Below, piece after piece: positions 17,244 to 26,194 of a stretch of DNA of 48,997 nt; positions within the stretch are counted from its first letter, which is position 1; the number at the start of each line of letters is the position of its first letter. The stretch is from Roseiarcus fermentans (GTDB lineage: Bacteria > Pseudomonadota > Alphaproteobacteria > Rhizobiales > Beijerinckiaceae): positions 1 through 48,997 of the forward strand of contig NZ_QNRK01000049.1 of the NCBI RefSeq assembly GCF_003315135.1. Direction: 5' to 3'. The translations under genes and the position numbers were made by a program. The notes under the pieces were generated by a model. The model saw nothing but the letters and a program-made list of their open reading frames with translations. It made no database searches and was not told the DNA's origin.

Positions 17244-17534
17244 CTACCGCCCCGCGGCCGCGAATCCAGCCTGCAGTTCGTCCGGCGTCATGCACGGCGT
17301 CAGATGCACTTCGCAGCCCAGGTCGAACAAGGGCTCGCCGATCTCCACCTGCTGGTTCGCGCTCGTCATGTCGAAGACGATGTAGCCCGCCCGCATGCCG
17401 TCCTCGGTGGAGAAATAGACCGCCTCCGGCTTCAGCTTTTCGACGAGGGCGCCGATCGCCCTCTGCATCGCGCCGGACTGGATCGCATCGCTTCCGTCGG
17501 TGGCGTCGATCACCATCCGCAGCATCATCCTCAT
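17244..17534 (-). CDS. Small conserved hypothetical protein (about 96 aa)
   Basis: This short protein (MRMMLRMVIDATDG..., then KPEAVYFSTEDGMRAGYIVF and EVHLTPCMTPDELQAGF) belongs to a group of roughly 95-residue proteins common in rhizobial genomes, sometimes mis-named panthothenate synthetase. The ferredoxin-like alternation of strands and helices suggests a dimeric alpha-beta barrel fold; this is inference. I chose the ATG at 17534 because GGGAGG lies just upstream. It follows the LysR gene on the same strand, about 40 bases downstream. Function unknown. Confidence 0.65.
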   Translation of the reverse strand: MRMMLRMVIDATDGSDAIQSGAMQRAIGALVEKLKPEAVYFSTEDGMRAGYIVFDMTSANQQVEIGEPLFDLGCEVHLTPCMTPDELQAGFAAAGR

Positions 17535-17574
17535 GGCCGCCTCCCTGGTTGTGGGTCGCGACATTTCGTCGCGC

Positions 17575-18543
17575 CTAATCAACCTCCTCCCCGCGGCGTT
17601 CCGTGTCAACGGCGCGCGCGCTCGCCGCGCTTCCCCGCGCCCGCGCCCCGACCGGCTTCGCCGCCGCCTCCACCTGCGCCCGCATCCAGCGGTGGGCCGG
17701 GTCGTCGTGATCCCGCCGGCTCCAGATCAGGAACATCGGCAAGGGCGGGCAGGCGACCGGCGGCGGGGCGCTGGCCAGACCCTGAAACGGGCCGAACCGC
17801 AACAGGCTCGGCGCGGTCGCGACGAGGTCGCCGCCGCGCAGGAAGGCGGGCACGCCGGCGAAGCTCGGAACCGTCACGACGAAGCGCCGCTGGACGCCGC
17901 TCGTCGCCAGATGGGCGTCGAGATCGAGCGCCCGCCGCGGCTCGTAGACCACGGTGACGTGGTCGGCCGCGAGGTAATCGTCGCGCGTGCTCGGGGCCGC
18001 ACGCCGCTCCGGATCGTAAAACACCCGGTAACGGTCCTGAAACAGGCGCTTCTGCATGATGTCGGCCCCCTGGGGCGGCCGCGGGCTGATGATCAGATGG
18101 CAGCGCTCGTCGCGCAGCATCTCGGCCGTCGGCACGTCGGACGGGACGATGCGCAGCGCCACGCCCGGCGCGCGCTGGCGCAAGGCCGCGACCAGCCCCG
18201 GCAGCAGCGCGTCGCGCTGCAGGTCGTTGGCGGCGATGACGAAGGTCGTCCGCCAACGCGCCGGGTCGAAGGTCTCGCAATGGGCGAAGCGTTCGAGATC
18301 GCGCAGGAGATCGCGCGCCCGCACCGCCAGCGCCTCCGCCCGCGCCGTCGCGACGATGCCGCGGCCGGACTTCACGAACAGCGGGTCGCCGACGATTTGC
18401 CTGAGCTTGCCGGCGAGGTGGCTGACCGCCGACTGCGTGACGCCGAGCTTTTGCGCGGCGCCGGTGACGGAGCCGGTTTCGGCGATCGCCACGAGGAGGC
18501 GAAGCAGCCGGGCGTCGAGATCCGACCAATCGAAATCGCTCAT
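17575..18543 (-). CDS. LysR family transcriptional regulator of the ligAB unit
   Basis: The N-terminal winged HTH reads LLVAIAETGSVTGAAQKLGVTQSAVSHLAGKLR across about residues 14-47, with the usual LysR co-inducer domain behind. Starts at 18579, 18552 and 18543 share the frame; I prefer 18543 because MSDFDWSDLDARLLRLL matches the usual family start and leaves the intergenic operator free. The C-terminal 30 residues are alanine/arginine-rich and probably disordered. It is divergent from ligA, so probably activates ligAB in response to an aromatic metabolite. Confidence 0.85.
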   Translation of the reverse strand: MSDFDWSDLDARLLRLLVAIAETGSVTGAAQKLGVTQSAVSHLAGKLRQIVGDPLFVKSGRGIVATARAEALAVRARDLLRDLERFAHCETFDPARWRTTFVIAANDLQRDALLPGLVAALRQRAPGVALRIVPSDVPTAEMLRDERCHLIISPRPPQGADIMQKRLFQDRYRVFYDPERRAAPSTRDDYLAADHVTVVYEPRRALDLDAHLATSGVQRRFVVTVPSFAGVPAFLRGGDLVATAPSLLRFGPFQGLASAPPPVACPPLPMFLIWSRRDHDDPAHRWMRAQVEAAAKPVGARARGSAASARAVDTERRGEEVD

Positions 18544-18582
18544 GCGATTCATGATTACGCATGCATTGTTGTTTGGCAATGG

Positions 18583-18597
18583 AACCGATATTCGGTT
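18583..18597. promoter_or_regulatory. LysR-type operator between lysR and ligA
   Basis: AACCGATATTCGGTT is a perfect 15-bp palindrome with a T-N11-A-like core, in the 82-base divergent region. A second inverted repeat, CATGCG / CGCATG (18541-18546 and 18558-18563), overlaps the LysR start. This is the layout of a LysR recognition site with an autoregulatory site; binding is inferred. Confidence 0.5.
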
Positions 18598-18625
18598 TGG
18601 AAATCGTTATTCTCGGGAGGGTCCC

Positions 18626-18985
18626 ATGGCAGGGTCGCAGGCAATCTTCGGCACGACGCCGTTCGACGGAACGGTCGCGATGCGCGGCTACGCGCTGAAC
18701 AGAATGTGCTTTTCCTTCAACAGCGCCGAGAACCGGGAGACGTTTCGCGCCGACGAGGAAGCCTACATGCGCGCCTACGGCCTCGACGAAGCCCAGGCCG
18801 AGGCGATCCGCAAGCGCGACGTGCTCGGCCTGCTCGCCGCGGGCGGCAACGTCTACTACCTCGCGAAATTCGCCGGCATCCTCGGCCTCGACGTGCAGGA
18901 CCTTGGCGCGGCCCAGACCGGCCTGACCAAGGAGGCGTTCAAGGCGCGCCTCGTCGCCCAGAACGACCAGCCCGAAACGCTCTGA
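18626..18985 (+). CDS. ligA: Protocatechuate 4,5-dioxygenase, alpha subunit
   Basis: The 119-residue protein matches LigA, the small subunit of protocatechuate 4,5-dioxygenase: NRMCFSFNSAENRETFRADEEAYM and the helical LAAGGNVYYLAKFAGILG segment are characteristic. The subunit packs over the LigB active site and helps bind substrate. The ATG at 18626 has a GGGAGG site. It is 13 bases from ligB. The subunit is somewhat shorter than Sphingobium LigA (about 139 residues). A related class III extradiol substrate such as gallate cannot be excluded. Confidence 0.88.
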   Translation: MAGSQAIFGTTPFDGTVAMRGYALNRMCFSFNSAENRETFRADEEAYMRAYGLDEAQAEAIRKRDVLGLLAAGGNVYYLAKFAGILGLDVQDLGAAQTGLTKEAFKARLVAQNDQPETL

Positions 18986-18998
18986 GAGGGAGGACACC

Positions 18999-19835
18999 AT
19001 GGCAAGGATCGTCGGCGCGCTCGCAACCTCGCACATTCCCGCCATCGGCGGCGCCATCGCCCGGGGCCTGCAAAAGGAACCCTACTGGAAGCGATTCTTC
19101 GACGGCTTCGATCGGCCGCGCGAATGGCTCGCCAGGGAGAAGCCGGACGTCGTGGCGGTGTTCTACAACGACCACGGCCTCAACTTCTTCCTCGACAAGA
19201 TGCCGACCTTCGCGGTCGGCGCGGCGGCGCAATACCGCAACGACGACGAGGGCTGGGGCATCCCGACCCTGCCGCCGTTCAAGGGCGTCCCGGAGCTCTC
19301 CTGGGCGATCATCGATCACCTGATCGCAAACGACTTCGACATCGTCACCTGCCAGGAGATGCTGGTCGACCACGCCTTCACGGTGCCGCTGAAACTGTTC
19401 TGGCCGGACGGCGACGCGCCGGCCGCCGTGCCGATCTGCATCAACACCGTGCAGTTCCCGCTGCCGAGCGCCAAACGCTGCTGGGCCATGGGTCGCGCGG
19501 TCGGCGAGGCGATCGCGGGCTGGGACAGGGATCTGAAGGTCGTCACCATCGGCTCGGGCGGCCTCAGCCACCAGCTCGAGGGCCAGCGCGCCGGCTTCAT
19601 CAACAAGCCGTTCGACCTGAAATTCCTCGACACGATGGCCGACGACCCGGAATGGGCGACCCAGTTCAGCGTTCTGGAGCTGGTCGAGAAGACCGGCACG
19701 CAGGGCGTGGAGCTGATCAACTGGCTCGCCGCCCGGGCGGCGGCCTCGCCCGGCCCGATGCGCAAGGTCACCCAGACCTACCACATCCCGATCAGCAACA
19801 CCGCGGCCGCCACGCTGGTGCTCGAGCCGGCGTGA
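18999..19835 (+). CDS. ligB: Protocatechuate 4,5-dioxygenase, beta (catalytic) subunit
   Basis: This is a class III extradiol dioxygenase. His12 in ATSHIPAIG and His59 in FYNDHG correspond to the Fe(II) histidines of LigB (His12 and His61), and the SGGLSHQL segment contains the catalytic histidine. The enzyme opens protocatechuate between C4 and C5 to 4-carboxy-2-hydroxymuconate semialdehyde. GAGGGAGGAC precedes the ATG. Length is 278 residues. None of the downstream enzymes (LigC, LigI, LigJ, LigK) is in the window, so they must be encoded elsewhere or the pair serves another catechol. Confidence 0.88.
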   Translation: MARIVGALATSHIPAIGGAIARGLQKEPYWKRFFDGFDRPREWLAREKPDVVAVFYNDHGLNFFLDKMPTFAVGAAAQYRNDDEGWGIPTLPPFKGVPELSWAIIDHLIANDFDIVTCQEMLVDHAFTVPLKLFWPDGDAPAAVPICINTVQFPLPSAKRCWAMGRAVGEAIAGWDRDLKVVTIGSGGLSHQLEGQRAGFINKPFDLKFLDTMADDPEWATQFSVLELVEKTGTQGVELINWLAARAAASPGPMRKVTQTYHIPISNTAAATLVLEPA

Positions 19836-19955
19836 ACCGGGCGGGGAGGAGCGCCGCGACCCTCCGCCGGGCGCGGGGAACAATCGATCGGGACGGCTCG
19901 TTGTGACCTGGTCGGGCGCCGGAGGCGCTCGTTTGTCCTTGCCGCGAGCCAGACC

Positions 19956-20978
19956 ATGGGGAGATCCCGGACTGTCTTCATCACGGGCGCGACCGCCGGC
20001 GTCGGCCGCGCCGTCGCCCGCCGGTTCGCCGGCGCGGGCGACCGCGTCGGCATTCTGGCGCGCGATCCCGAGGCGCTGGAGGAGGTCAGACGGGAACTCG
20101 CGGTCCTCGGGGCGGAGGCCGCCTGCGAATCGGTCGACGTCGCCGACGCGGACGCGGTGTTCGCGGCCGCGGCGCGACTCGAGGACACGCTCGGGCCGGT
20201 CGACGTCTGGATCAACGACGCGATGGAGACGGTGTTCTCGCGCGTCGCCGACATCAGCCCGGCCGAGTTCCAGCGGGTCACCGACGTCACCTATCTGGGC
20301 TTCGTCCACGGGACGATGGCGGCGCTGAAATCGATGCGGCCGCGAGGCCAGGGCCGCATCGTGCAGATGGGCTCCGCGCTGGCCTACCGCGGCATTCCGC
20401 TTCAGGCCGCCTATTGCGGCGCCAAGCACGCCATCCGCGGCTTCACCGACAGCCTGCGCGCCGAGTTGCTCGCCGAGGGCTCCCAAATCACAGTGACGAT
20501 TGTCGAACTGCCGGCGGTCAACACGCCGCAGTTCGACTGGGCGCGGGCGCATCTCGGCAGGACCCCGCGGCCGATGGGGCGGCCGGTCGAGCCGGAAGCG
20601 GTGGCCGACGCGGTCTATCGCGCCACGGCCGGGCGCTGGCGGGAATACTGGCTGGGCTGGCCGACCATTCTGCTCATCCTCGGCGACTTCGTCCTGCCCG
20701 GCGCGCTCGACCGCTATCTGGCCGGCGCCGCGATCGAGGGGCAGCAGACCAAAACGCCGATTGCGCACGACCGTCCGGACAATCTCGACCATCCGGTGAC
20801 GTCGCTTCACCGGGTGCGCGGATCGTTCGGCCGTGAGGCGGAAACCCATGCGCCGCTGGTCGTGGGCGAACTGGCCCGCCTCGGCGCGGTGGCCGCAGGC
20901 GCGCTGGTCTTCTTTGCCGCCGGCGCCCTGGTCATGGCGCGCCGCGGCGCGCGCCGCCGGCTGCAGGCGGCGGACTGA
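19956..20978 (+). CDS. Short-chain dehydrogenase with C-terminal membrane anchor
   Basis: The classical SDR core has TGATAGVG at residues 10-17 and the catalytic YCGAK. After the core, at about residues 230-340, there is an unusual extension: an amphipathic/hydrophobic stretch (YWLGWPTILLILGDFVLPGAL), a linker containing LHRVRGSFGREAE, and a C-terminal membrane segment (GAVAAGALVFFAAGALVMARR). This SDR-plus-anchor form is common next to GH15 genes. The stop shares one base with the GH15 start (TGATG), indicating coupling. A decayed copy of the same tail lies at 23135-23290. The substrate is unknown. Confidence 0.85.
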   Translation: MGRSRTVFITGATAGVGRAVARRFAGAGDRVGILARDPEALEEVRRELAVLGAEAACESVDVADADAVFAAAARLEDTLGPVDVWINDAMETVFSRVADISPAEFQRVTDVTYLGFVHGTMAALKSMRPRGQGRIVQMGSALAYRGIPLQAAYCGAKHAIRGFTDSLRAELLAEGSQITVTIVELPAVNTPQFDWARAHLGRTPRPMGRPVEPEAVADAVYRATAGRWREYWLGWPTILLILGDFVLPGALDRYLAGAAIEGQQTKTPIAHDRPDNLDHPVTSLHRVRGSFGREAETHAPLVVGELARLGAVAAGALVFFAAGALVMARRGARRRLQAAD

Positions 20979-22789
20979 TGCCCTGCCGGATCGAGGACTA
21001 CGCCATCGTCGGCAATTGCGAGACCGTGGCGCTCGTCGGGCGCGACGGCTCGATCGACTGGCTGGGGCTGCCGCGCTTCGACAGCCCGGCCTGTTTCGCG
21101 GCGCTGCTCGGCGAGCCGAAGCACGGCCGGTGGCTGATCGCGCCGGCCGACGGGTCGGCGACGGCGACGCGCAGCTACCGCGGCGACACGCTGATTCTCG
21201 AGACGGTGTTCCGCACCGGCCGGGGCGCCGTCCGCGTCACCGACTTCATGGTCCGGCGCGACGGCGCAGCCGACCTCATGCGGATCGTGACCGGCCTCGA
21301 AGGCGAGGTCGCGATGCGCATGGAACTCGTCGTGCGCTTCGACTACGGCTCGATCGTCCCATGGGTTTCGCGGCAGGAGGACGGGCGGCTGCAATTCACG
21401 GCCGGACCGGACCGGCTCGTGCTCGACGCCGCGATCGCGACCCGCGGCGAGGATCGCCGGACGGTCGCCGACTTCTCGATCCGCTCCGGGCAGGAAACGA
21501 GCTTCAGCCTGACCTGGGCGCCGTCCTGGCGGCCCCCGCCGCAGGCGGCTGCGCCGCCGCCCGAGGCCCTGCGCGGCGTCGAGGCCGAGTGGACAGGCTG
21601 GGCGGGGACGTTCAGCGGGCGCTTCGCCGGGCGCGACGCCGTCCTGCGCTCGCTGCTGACCCTCAAATCGCTCGCGCACTGGGAGACGGGCGGGATCGTG
21701 GCGGCCGCCACGACCTCGCTGCCGGAACGGATCGGCGGCGAGCGCAACTGGGACTATCGCTTCTGCTGGCTGCGCGACGCGACGTTCACCCTGCTGGCGC
21801 TGATCGGCGCCGGATACCTCGATGAAGCCAAGGCCTGGCACGAATGGCTGTTGCGCGCGGTGGCGGGGTCGCCCGACGACGTCCAGACCATGTACGGCGT
21901 GGCGGGAGAGCGGCGGCTCGACGAATACGTGGTTCCGTGGCTGCCGGGCTACAGCGGCTCGGGCCCGGTCCGCATCGGCAACGCCGCCGTCGGGCAGCTC
22001 CAGCTCGACGTGTACGGCGAGGTGCTCGACACCTTCTATGTCGCCCGGCGCGCCGGGCTCGCGACCTCGCAATCCACCTGGGACCTCGAGTGCGCGCTCC
22101 TCGCCCATCTCGAAGCGATCTGGCGCGAACCCGACGAAGGCATCTGGGAGGTGCGGGGCGAGCGGCGGCACTTCACCCATTCGAAGGTGATGGCGTGGGT
22201 CGCCTTCGACCGCGCGGTGCGCTCGGTCGAGGCGTTCGGGCTGCAGGGTCCGGTCGAGCGCTGGCGGGAGGCGCGCGACGCCATCCACGCCAGCGTCTGC
22301 GAGCACGGCTTCGACAGCGCGCAGAACGCTTTCGTCCAGTCCTACGGCGCGAGCGCGCTCGACGCGAGCTGTCTCCTGATCCCGCTGGTCGGCTTCCTGC
22401 CGCCGGACGACCCGCGCGTCCGCGGCACCATCGCCGCCATCGAGCGCCAGCTGATGCGCGAGGGCCTGGTGCTGCGCTACGACACCGGCAGCGGCGCGGA
22501 CGGTCTGCCGGCGGGCGAGGGCGCCTTCCTCGCCTGCAGCTTCTGGCTCGCCGACACCTACGCGCTCGCCGGGCGGCTCGACGACGCGCACGCCCTGTTC
22601 GACCGGCTGCTGGCGCTGCGCAACGACGTCGGCCTCCTGGCGGAAGAGTACGATCCGCACGAAAAACGCCAGCTCGGCAATTTTCCGCAGGCCTTTTCCC
22701 ATCTCGCTTTGATCAACACCGCCCACAACCTCGCCAACGCCGATGGCCCGGCAAAGACCCGCGCCGACCGCTCGGCGACGGCCGGGTGA
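20978..22789 (+). CDS. Glycoside hydrolase family 15 protein (glucoamylase/trehalase-like)
   Basis: The 603-residue protein has the N-terminal beta-sandwich beginning IEDYAIVGNCETVALVGRDG and a C-terminal alpha/alpha barrel with ERNWDYRFCWLRDATFTL and EEYDPHEKRQLGNFPQAFSH, the two blocks that hold the catalytic glutamates in bacterial GH15 enzymes. Proteins of this layout are glucoamylases or, in several bacteria, alpha,alpha-trehalases; the sequence alone does not decide. There is no signal peptide, so it acts in the cytoplasm. It overlaps the SDR by one base. Confidence 0.9.
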   Translation: MPCRIEDYAIVGNCETVALVGRDGSIDWLGLPRFDSPACFAALLGEPKHGRWLIAPADGSATATRSYRGDTLILETVFRTGRGAVRVTDFMVRRDGAADLMRIVTGLEGEVAMRMELVVRFDYGSIVPWVSRQEDGRLQFTAGPDRLVLDAAIATRGEDRRTVADFSIRSGQETSFSLTWAPSWRPPPQAAAPPPEALRGVEAEWTGWAGTFSGRFAGRDAVLRSLLTLKSLAHWETGGIVAAATTSLPERIGGERNWDYRFCWLRDATFTLLALIGAGYLDEAKAWHEWLLRAVAGSPDDVQTMYGVAGERRLDEYVVPWLPGYSGSGPVRIGNAAVGQLQLDVYGEVLDTFYVARRAGLATSQSTWDLECALLAHLEAIWREPDEGIWEVRGERRHFTHSKVMAWVAFDRAVRSVEAFGLQGPVERWREARDAIHASVCEHGFDSAQNAFVQSYGASALDASCLLIPLVGFLPPDDPRVRGTIAAIERQLMREGLVLRYDTGSGADGLPAGEGAFLACSFWLADTYALAGRLDDAHALFDRLLALRNDVGLLAEEYDPHEKRQLGNFPQAFSHLALINTAHNLANADGPAKTRADRSATAG

Positions 22790-23134
22790 AGGAGCCGCAT
22801 CGAACGGAGCGCCGAGCGATCGTGCCGGGACAGCCTGCCCATCTCAGCCCCGCGACCGCAGGGGTTCGGGCACGCCACAGCCGTGATAATCAATCGTGAA
22901 CCGCTGGATCGGCTCGAGCTTCCCGGTCCCGCCGGCCCCGGTCGTCCCACGCCCTTGCCTCGTCGTCGCTTTCCCTTCCGCTGAATGCGCGGTCGAAGAT
23001 CATCAGCGGCTCGCCGTCAGGAGGCGGGGGCGGCGCGGCTCCGGACCCCGCCTTCGCGACGGTGACAACTGCCCCCGCCCTCACAGCTCCCCCCGCCGCG
23101 TACCGGATGGTCGATATTTTCCGGGCGCCCCGGC
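22790..23134. other. Intergenic stretch without a confident gene
   Basis: Low-complexity GC-rich sequence. A minus-strand open frame (22890-23084) contains a proline-rich part and an acidic tail (FDRAFSGRESDDEARAWDD) but resembles no known family. I call nothing here. Confidence 0.4.
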
Positions 23135-23290
23135 GGGATCGGCGTCTTGACGGCGCTCCATCGCGTGCGCGGCTCGTTCAGCGCGGAGGCCGCAAACGAG
23201 GCGCCGCTGGTGATCGGCGCGGCTCGCGGCGGGCGCGCTGGCGTTCTTCGCCGCCGGCGCCGTCTATGCCCCGCCGACGCGGGAATTGAC
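23135..23290 (+). pseudogene. Decayed second copy of the SDR C-terminal tail
   Basis: The translation LTALHRVRGSFSAEAANEAP then LVIG closely follows SLHRVRGSFGREAETHAPLVVG of the SDR at 19956-20978. A frameshift near 23225 moves the reading frame, after which ALAFFAAGAVYAPP matches the SDR's ALVFFAAGALVMAR membrane segment. The catalytic core is missing. It is a remnant of a duplicated SDR gene, left behind downstream of the GH15 gene. Confidence 0.75.
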
Positions 23291-23337
23291 GTCCCCCCGG
23301 ACTGGAGACCCGGCGACGTTCCGGCCCGATCCTCACA

Positions 23338-24528
23338 TCAAGGATAGTCAGGCAGGACGATCCGGTCAGCGACGTCACGGGCGATAACCAGACGGGAAAG
23401 ACCCGGGATCGCAGTCGCCCGGACAACCGCGTTGCGAAACAGGATTCCGAAGCGCGTTCGCGGCGCAAAGGCGCGGGCGAAGCCTCTCGCCGAGCGCTGC
23501 TTGCGATCGACGAACGAGTGCAACCTCATTTGGTAGGCTCGGAAGCTCTCGGTATGATCCCCGCCTTGTCGGGCAAGCTCGCCCGCAAGGACGTAGGACG
23601 CCGTCATGGCGAGCGCCGCGCCCTGGCCCGCGAGAAGCGATGGGCAGAAGGCCGCATCGCCGACCAATGCAATCCGACCCTTCGACCAGCGGTTCATCCG
23701 AATCTGGCTCACGCGATCGAAATAGACGCTTTCGGCCGATTCGAGCGCGGCCCGAACATGAGCGGCTTCCCGCCATCGCATCGCCGAGAGGCGGGTCGCG
23801 AGCAGCGACTTCTGCTCTTCCGCCTCCTGCCCGTCACCGATCTCTCCGGGCTCGGGCGCGGCCACGAACAGGAAGAGGGTCGTGTCGTCCTTCTGCGCGA
23901 AGCGAGCGAGCATGAGGCCCGGCTCGTTGTGAATGACATAGACGTCTTCGTCGCGCGGGCGATACCCCCTGGCCTCGAACGCGGCGACTACATACCCGAG
24001 GAAGCCCTCGAAATTCTTCTCGGCGCCGAAGGCGAGGGCCCTGACTCTCGAGTGAAGACCATCGGCGCCGACAACGATGTCGAAACGCCGTGTTTTTCCA
24101 TGGCGAAAGCGCACCTCGACGCCCCCGGAATTCTCGTTGAGTTCGACAACCTCTTCTCCGAAGACGACCTCGCACCGGTCGGCGACCTTGGCGAGAAGCA
24201 AGGCGGCGAGGTCGCTCCGCTTCACAGTCACATAGCGACCCCCGGTCAACTCGCTGAAAACCGCCGCGCCGAAGCCGGCTTTCCGCTCGCCGCTGTCGCC
24301 CACAATCCGCAGCTCCTCCGCGTGGTAGCCGGCCCTCTGGATCTCCTCCGCGAGCCCCATGCGCTCCGCAATGTCGTAGCCGAGTCCCCAGAAGTCGATG
24401 ACGTAGCCGCCGCCCCGCGGCTTTGGCGCGCGCTCGATCAGCGTCGGCGTCCATCCAACGCGAAGCAGCCAATAGGCAAGCGTCGGACCCGCGATGCCGG
24501 CTCCTGATATCAGCGCGGCGCCGGCCAT
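23338..24528 (-). CDS. FAD-dependent monooxygenase (aromatic hydroxylase-like)
   Basis: The 396-residue protein is a class A flavoprotein monooxygenase related to PHBH/TetX-type enzymes. It has the N-terminal dinucleotide-binding motif GAGIAGPTLAYWLL, the DG motif in VVGADGLHSRVR, and the GD motif in IALVGDAAFCPS. No membrane segment or signal is evident. It is the last gene of the minus-strand operon, 13 bases after the GMC gene. Its GC content looks lower than that of its neighbours, so it may be a later addition. The substrate is unknown; hydroxylation of an aromatic or polyketide-like ring is the family norm. Confidence 0.85.
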   Translation of the reverse strand: MAGAALISGAGIAGPTLAYWLLRVGWTPTLIERAPKPRGGGYVIDFWGLGYDIAERMGLAEEIQRAGYHAEELRIVGDSGERKAGFGAAVFSELTGGRYVTVKRSDLAALLLAKVADRCEVVFGEEVVELNENSGGVEVRFRHGKTRRFDIVVGADGLHSRVRALAFGAEKNFEGFLGYVVAAFEARGYRPRDEDVYVIHNEPGLMLARFAQKDDTTLFLFVAAPEPGEIGDGQEAEEQKSLLATRLSAMRWREAAHVRAALESAESVYFDRVSQIRMNRWSKGRIALVGDAAFCPSLLAGQGAALAMTASYVLAGELARQGGDHTESFRAYQMRLHSFVDRKQRSARGFARAFAPRTRFGILFRNAVVRATAIPGLSRLVIARDVADRIVLPDYP

Positions 24529-24541
24529 TCCGCGAGGCCCC

Positions 24542-26194
24542 TCACAACTCGCCGCGACGCGCCAGCGTCTTGATCCGGTCGGCGGTGCGGCAGGCGATCG
24601 CCTGAATCGTCAGCGACGGGTTGACGCCGCCGACCGTCGGAAACACCGAGCCGTCGCACACCCACAGATTGCGCATGTCCCACGCCCGGCAGTCGGCGTC
24701 GACCACGCTCGTCCTCGGATCGTCGCCCATGCGCGCGGTGCCGTTGAGATGGCAGGTGTCGTCGGTCTCGTCCCAGATGTCGCGCGCGCCCGCCGCTTCC
24801 AGCGCGACGCGCATGAAGGCCAGCGAATGGGCGATCAGCCGCCGGTCGTTGTCGCAGTAGGAATAGGTGACGCGCGGGATCTTCAGGCCGTACCGGTCGG
24901 TCTCGTCGGCGAGCGTGACGCGGTTCCGCTCTTGCGCCATGCATTCGCCGACGATCTTGAGGCCGACCTGGTGGTTATAGTCCTGCATGGCGTCGAGCAG
25001 CCCCTGCCCCCACAGGCCGCGCTGTCCCGCCAGCACGCTCGACCACGCCACCGGCAGCGGACCCTGGCTCATGTAGGCGTAGCCGCCGAAAAAATCCTTG
25101 CCGTCGTCCTTGTAGTTCCAGTGCTCGGTCAGCGCGAGCGACGGCGGCCCCTTGTAGGCGCGGATCTCCCGCTCCATCAGCCCCCAGACCGCCTGGTTCG
25201 CCTGCACCATCAGATTCTTGCCGACGAGCCCGGAGGAATTGGCGAGGCCGTCGGGAAATTTCGCGCTGGCCGAGTTGAGCAGAAGACGCGGCGTCTCGAT
25301 GGCGTAGCCGGCGACGACGACGTTCCTGGCCCGCTGGAAGCGCCAGCGGCCCTCGCGATGGTAGCGCACGCCCGTCGCCAGGCCGCGCCCGTCGTGCTCG
25401 ATCCGTCCGACCATGGCGAGGTCGCGGATCTCGGCCCCCGCTTTCAGCGCCCGCGGCAGCCAGGTCAGGAGCACGCTCTGCTTGGCGTTGGTCGAGCAGC
25501 CGATCACGCACATGCCGCGATAGACGCACGGCGGCGAGAGGCCGCGCGGCGCCGAGAGCGTCGCGAGCGGCGTCGCCGACCACGGGATGCCGAGCGCCTC
25601 GGCGCCTTCGGCGAGGACGAGGGCCGCGGCGTTGAGTTCGTGCGGGCGATAAGGATAGCGCGGCCGCTTCGGCCCCCACGGGTACGTCACCGGGCCGGAG
25701 ATGGTCAGCGTCTCCTCGACCTCGCGGTAGTAGGTCCACATCTCGCGCCAGTCGAGCGGCCAGTCGGCCCCGTAGCCGAGAGTTGTGCGCGCCTTGAACC
25801 ACTCCGGGCGGAAGCGCAGCGACACCATGGCGAAATGCACGGTCGAGCCGCCGACCGACTTGCCGCAATTGTTGGAGCCGGGCCTGAGCGGATTGTCGCC
25901 GTCGACGATCCGCTCGTCCGTCCAGTAGAGTTTCGACTGTTCGCGCTCGTCGGACACGAAGTCCTCGAGCGGCCGCCAGTACGGGCCGGCGTCGAAAGCG
26001 ACCACCGAGAAGCCGTATTCGGCGAGCTTGCAGGCCAGCGCGCCCCCGCCCGCGCCCGTGCCGACGATGGCGAAGTCGACCTCGTCGTCGTCCGACCAGC
26101 AGCGCATCGGCGTCCACGCGCCGGGCCGGAAGACGTCGGGCGCGCGTCCGTTGGTCGCGCGCGGCGTCGTGAGGGGATTATCGGACGGAAGCAT
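24542..26194 (-). CDS. GMC family oxidoreductase (gluconate 2-dehydrogenase-type large subunit)
   Basis: The flavin-binding motif GTGAGGGALACKLAEYG near the N-terminus, the GGSTVHFAMVSLR block and the C-terminal HLNGTARMG with NPSLTIQAIA identify a GMC oxidoreductase of the membrane sugar/polyol dehydrogenase type. The preceding gene encodes a gluconate 2-dehydrogenase subunit 3-like protein, its normal partner. The start is uncertain: ATG 26194 (overlap of 17 bases with the upstream gene) or GTG 26218. No Tat or Sec signal is obvious, so the complex may face the cytoplasm or be carried by its partner. The dedicated cytochrome c subunit is absent here. Confidence 0.85.
   Translation of the reverse strand: MLPSDNPLTTPRATNGRAPDVFRPGAWTPMRCWSDDDEVDFAIVGTGAGGGALACKLAEYGFSVVAFDAGPYWRPLEDFVSDEREQSKLYWTDERIVDGDNPLRPGSNNCGKSVGGSTVHFAMVSLRFRPEWFKARTTLGYGADWPLDWREMWTYYREVEETLTISGPVTYPWGPKRPRYPYRPHELNAAALVLAEGAEALGIPWSATPLATLSAPRGLSPPCVYRGMCVIGCSTNAKQSVLLTWLPRALKAGAEIRDLAMVGRIEHDGRGLATGVRYHREGRWRFQRARNVVVAGYAIETPRLLLNSASAKFPDGLANSSGLVGKNLMVQANQAVWGLMEREIRAYKGPPSLALTEHWNYKDDGKDFFGGYAYMSQGPLPVAWSSVLAGQRGLWGQGLLDAMQDYNHQVGLKIVGECMAQERNRVTLADETDRYGLKIPRVTYSYCDNDRRLIAHSLAFMRVALEAAGARDIWDETDDTCHLNGTARMGDDPRTSVVDADCRAWDMRNLWVCDGSVFPTVGGVNPSLTIQAIACRTADRIKTLARRGEL

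Noticed and set aside
22890-23084. Minus-strand 64-codon open frame after the GH15 gene
   Set aside because: Proline-rich and acidic low-complexity translation with no family resemblance; not enough to call a gene.
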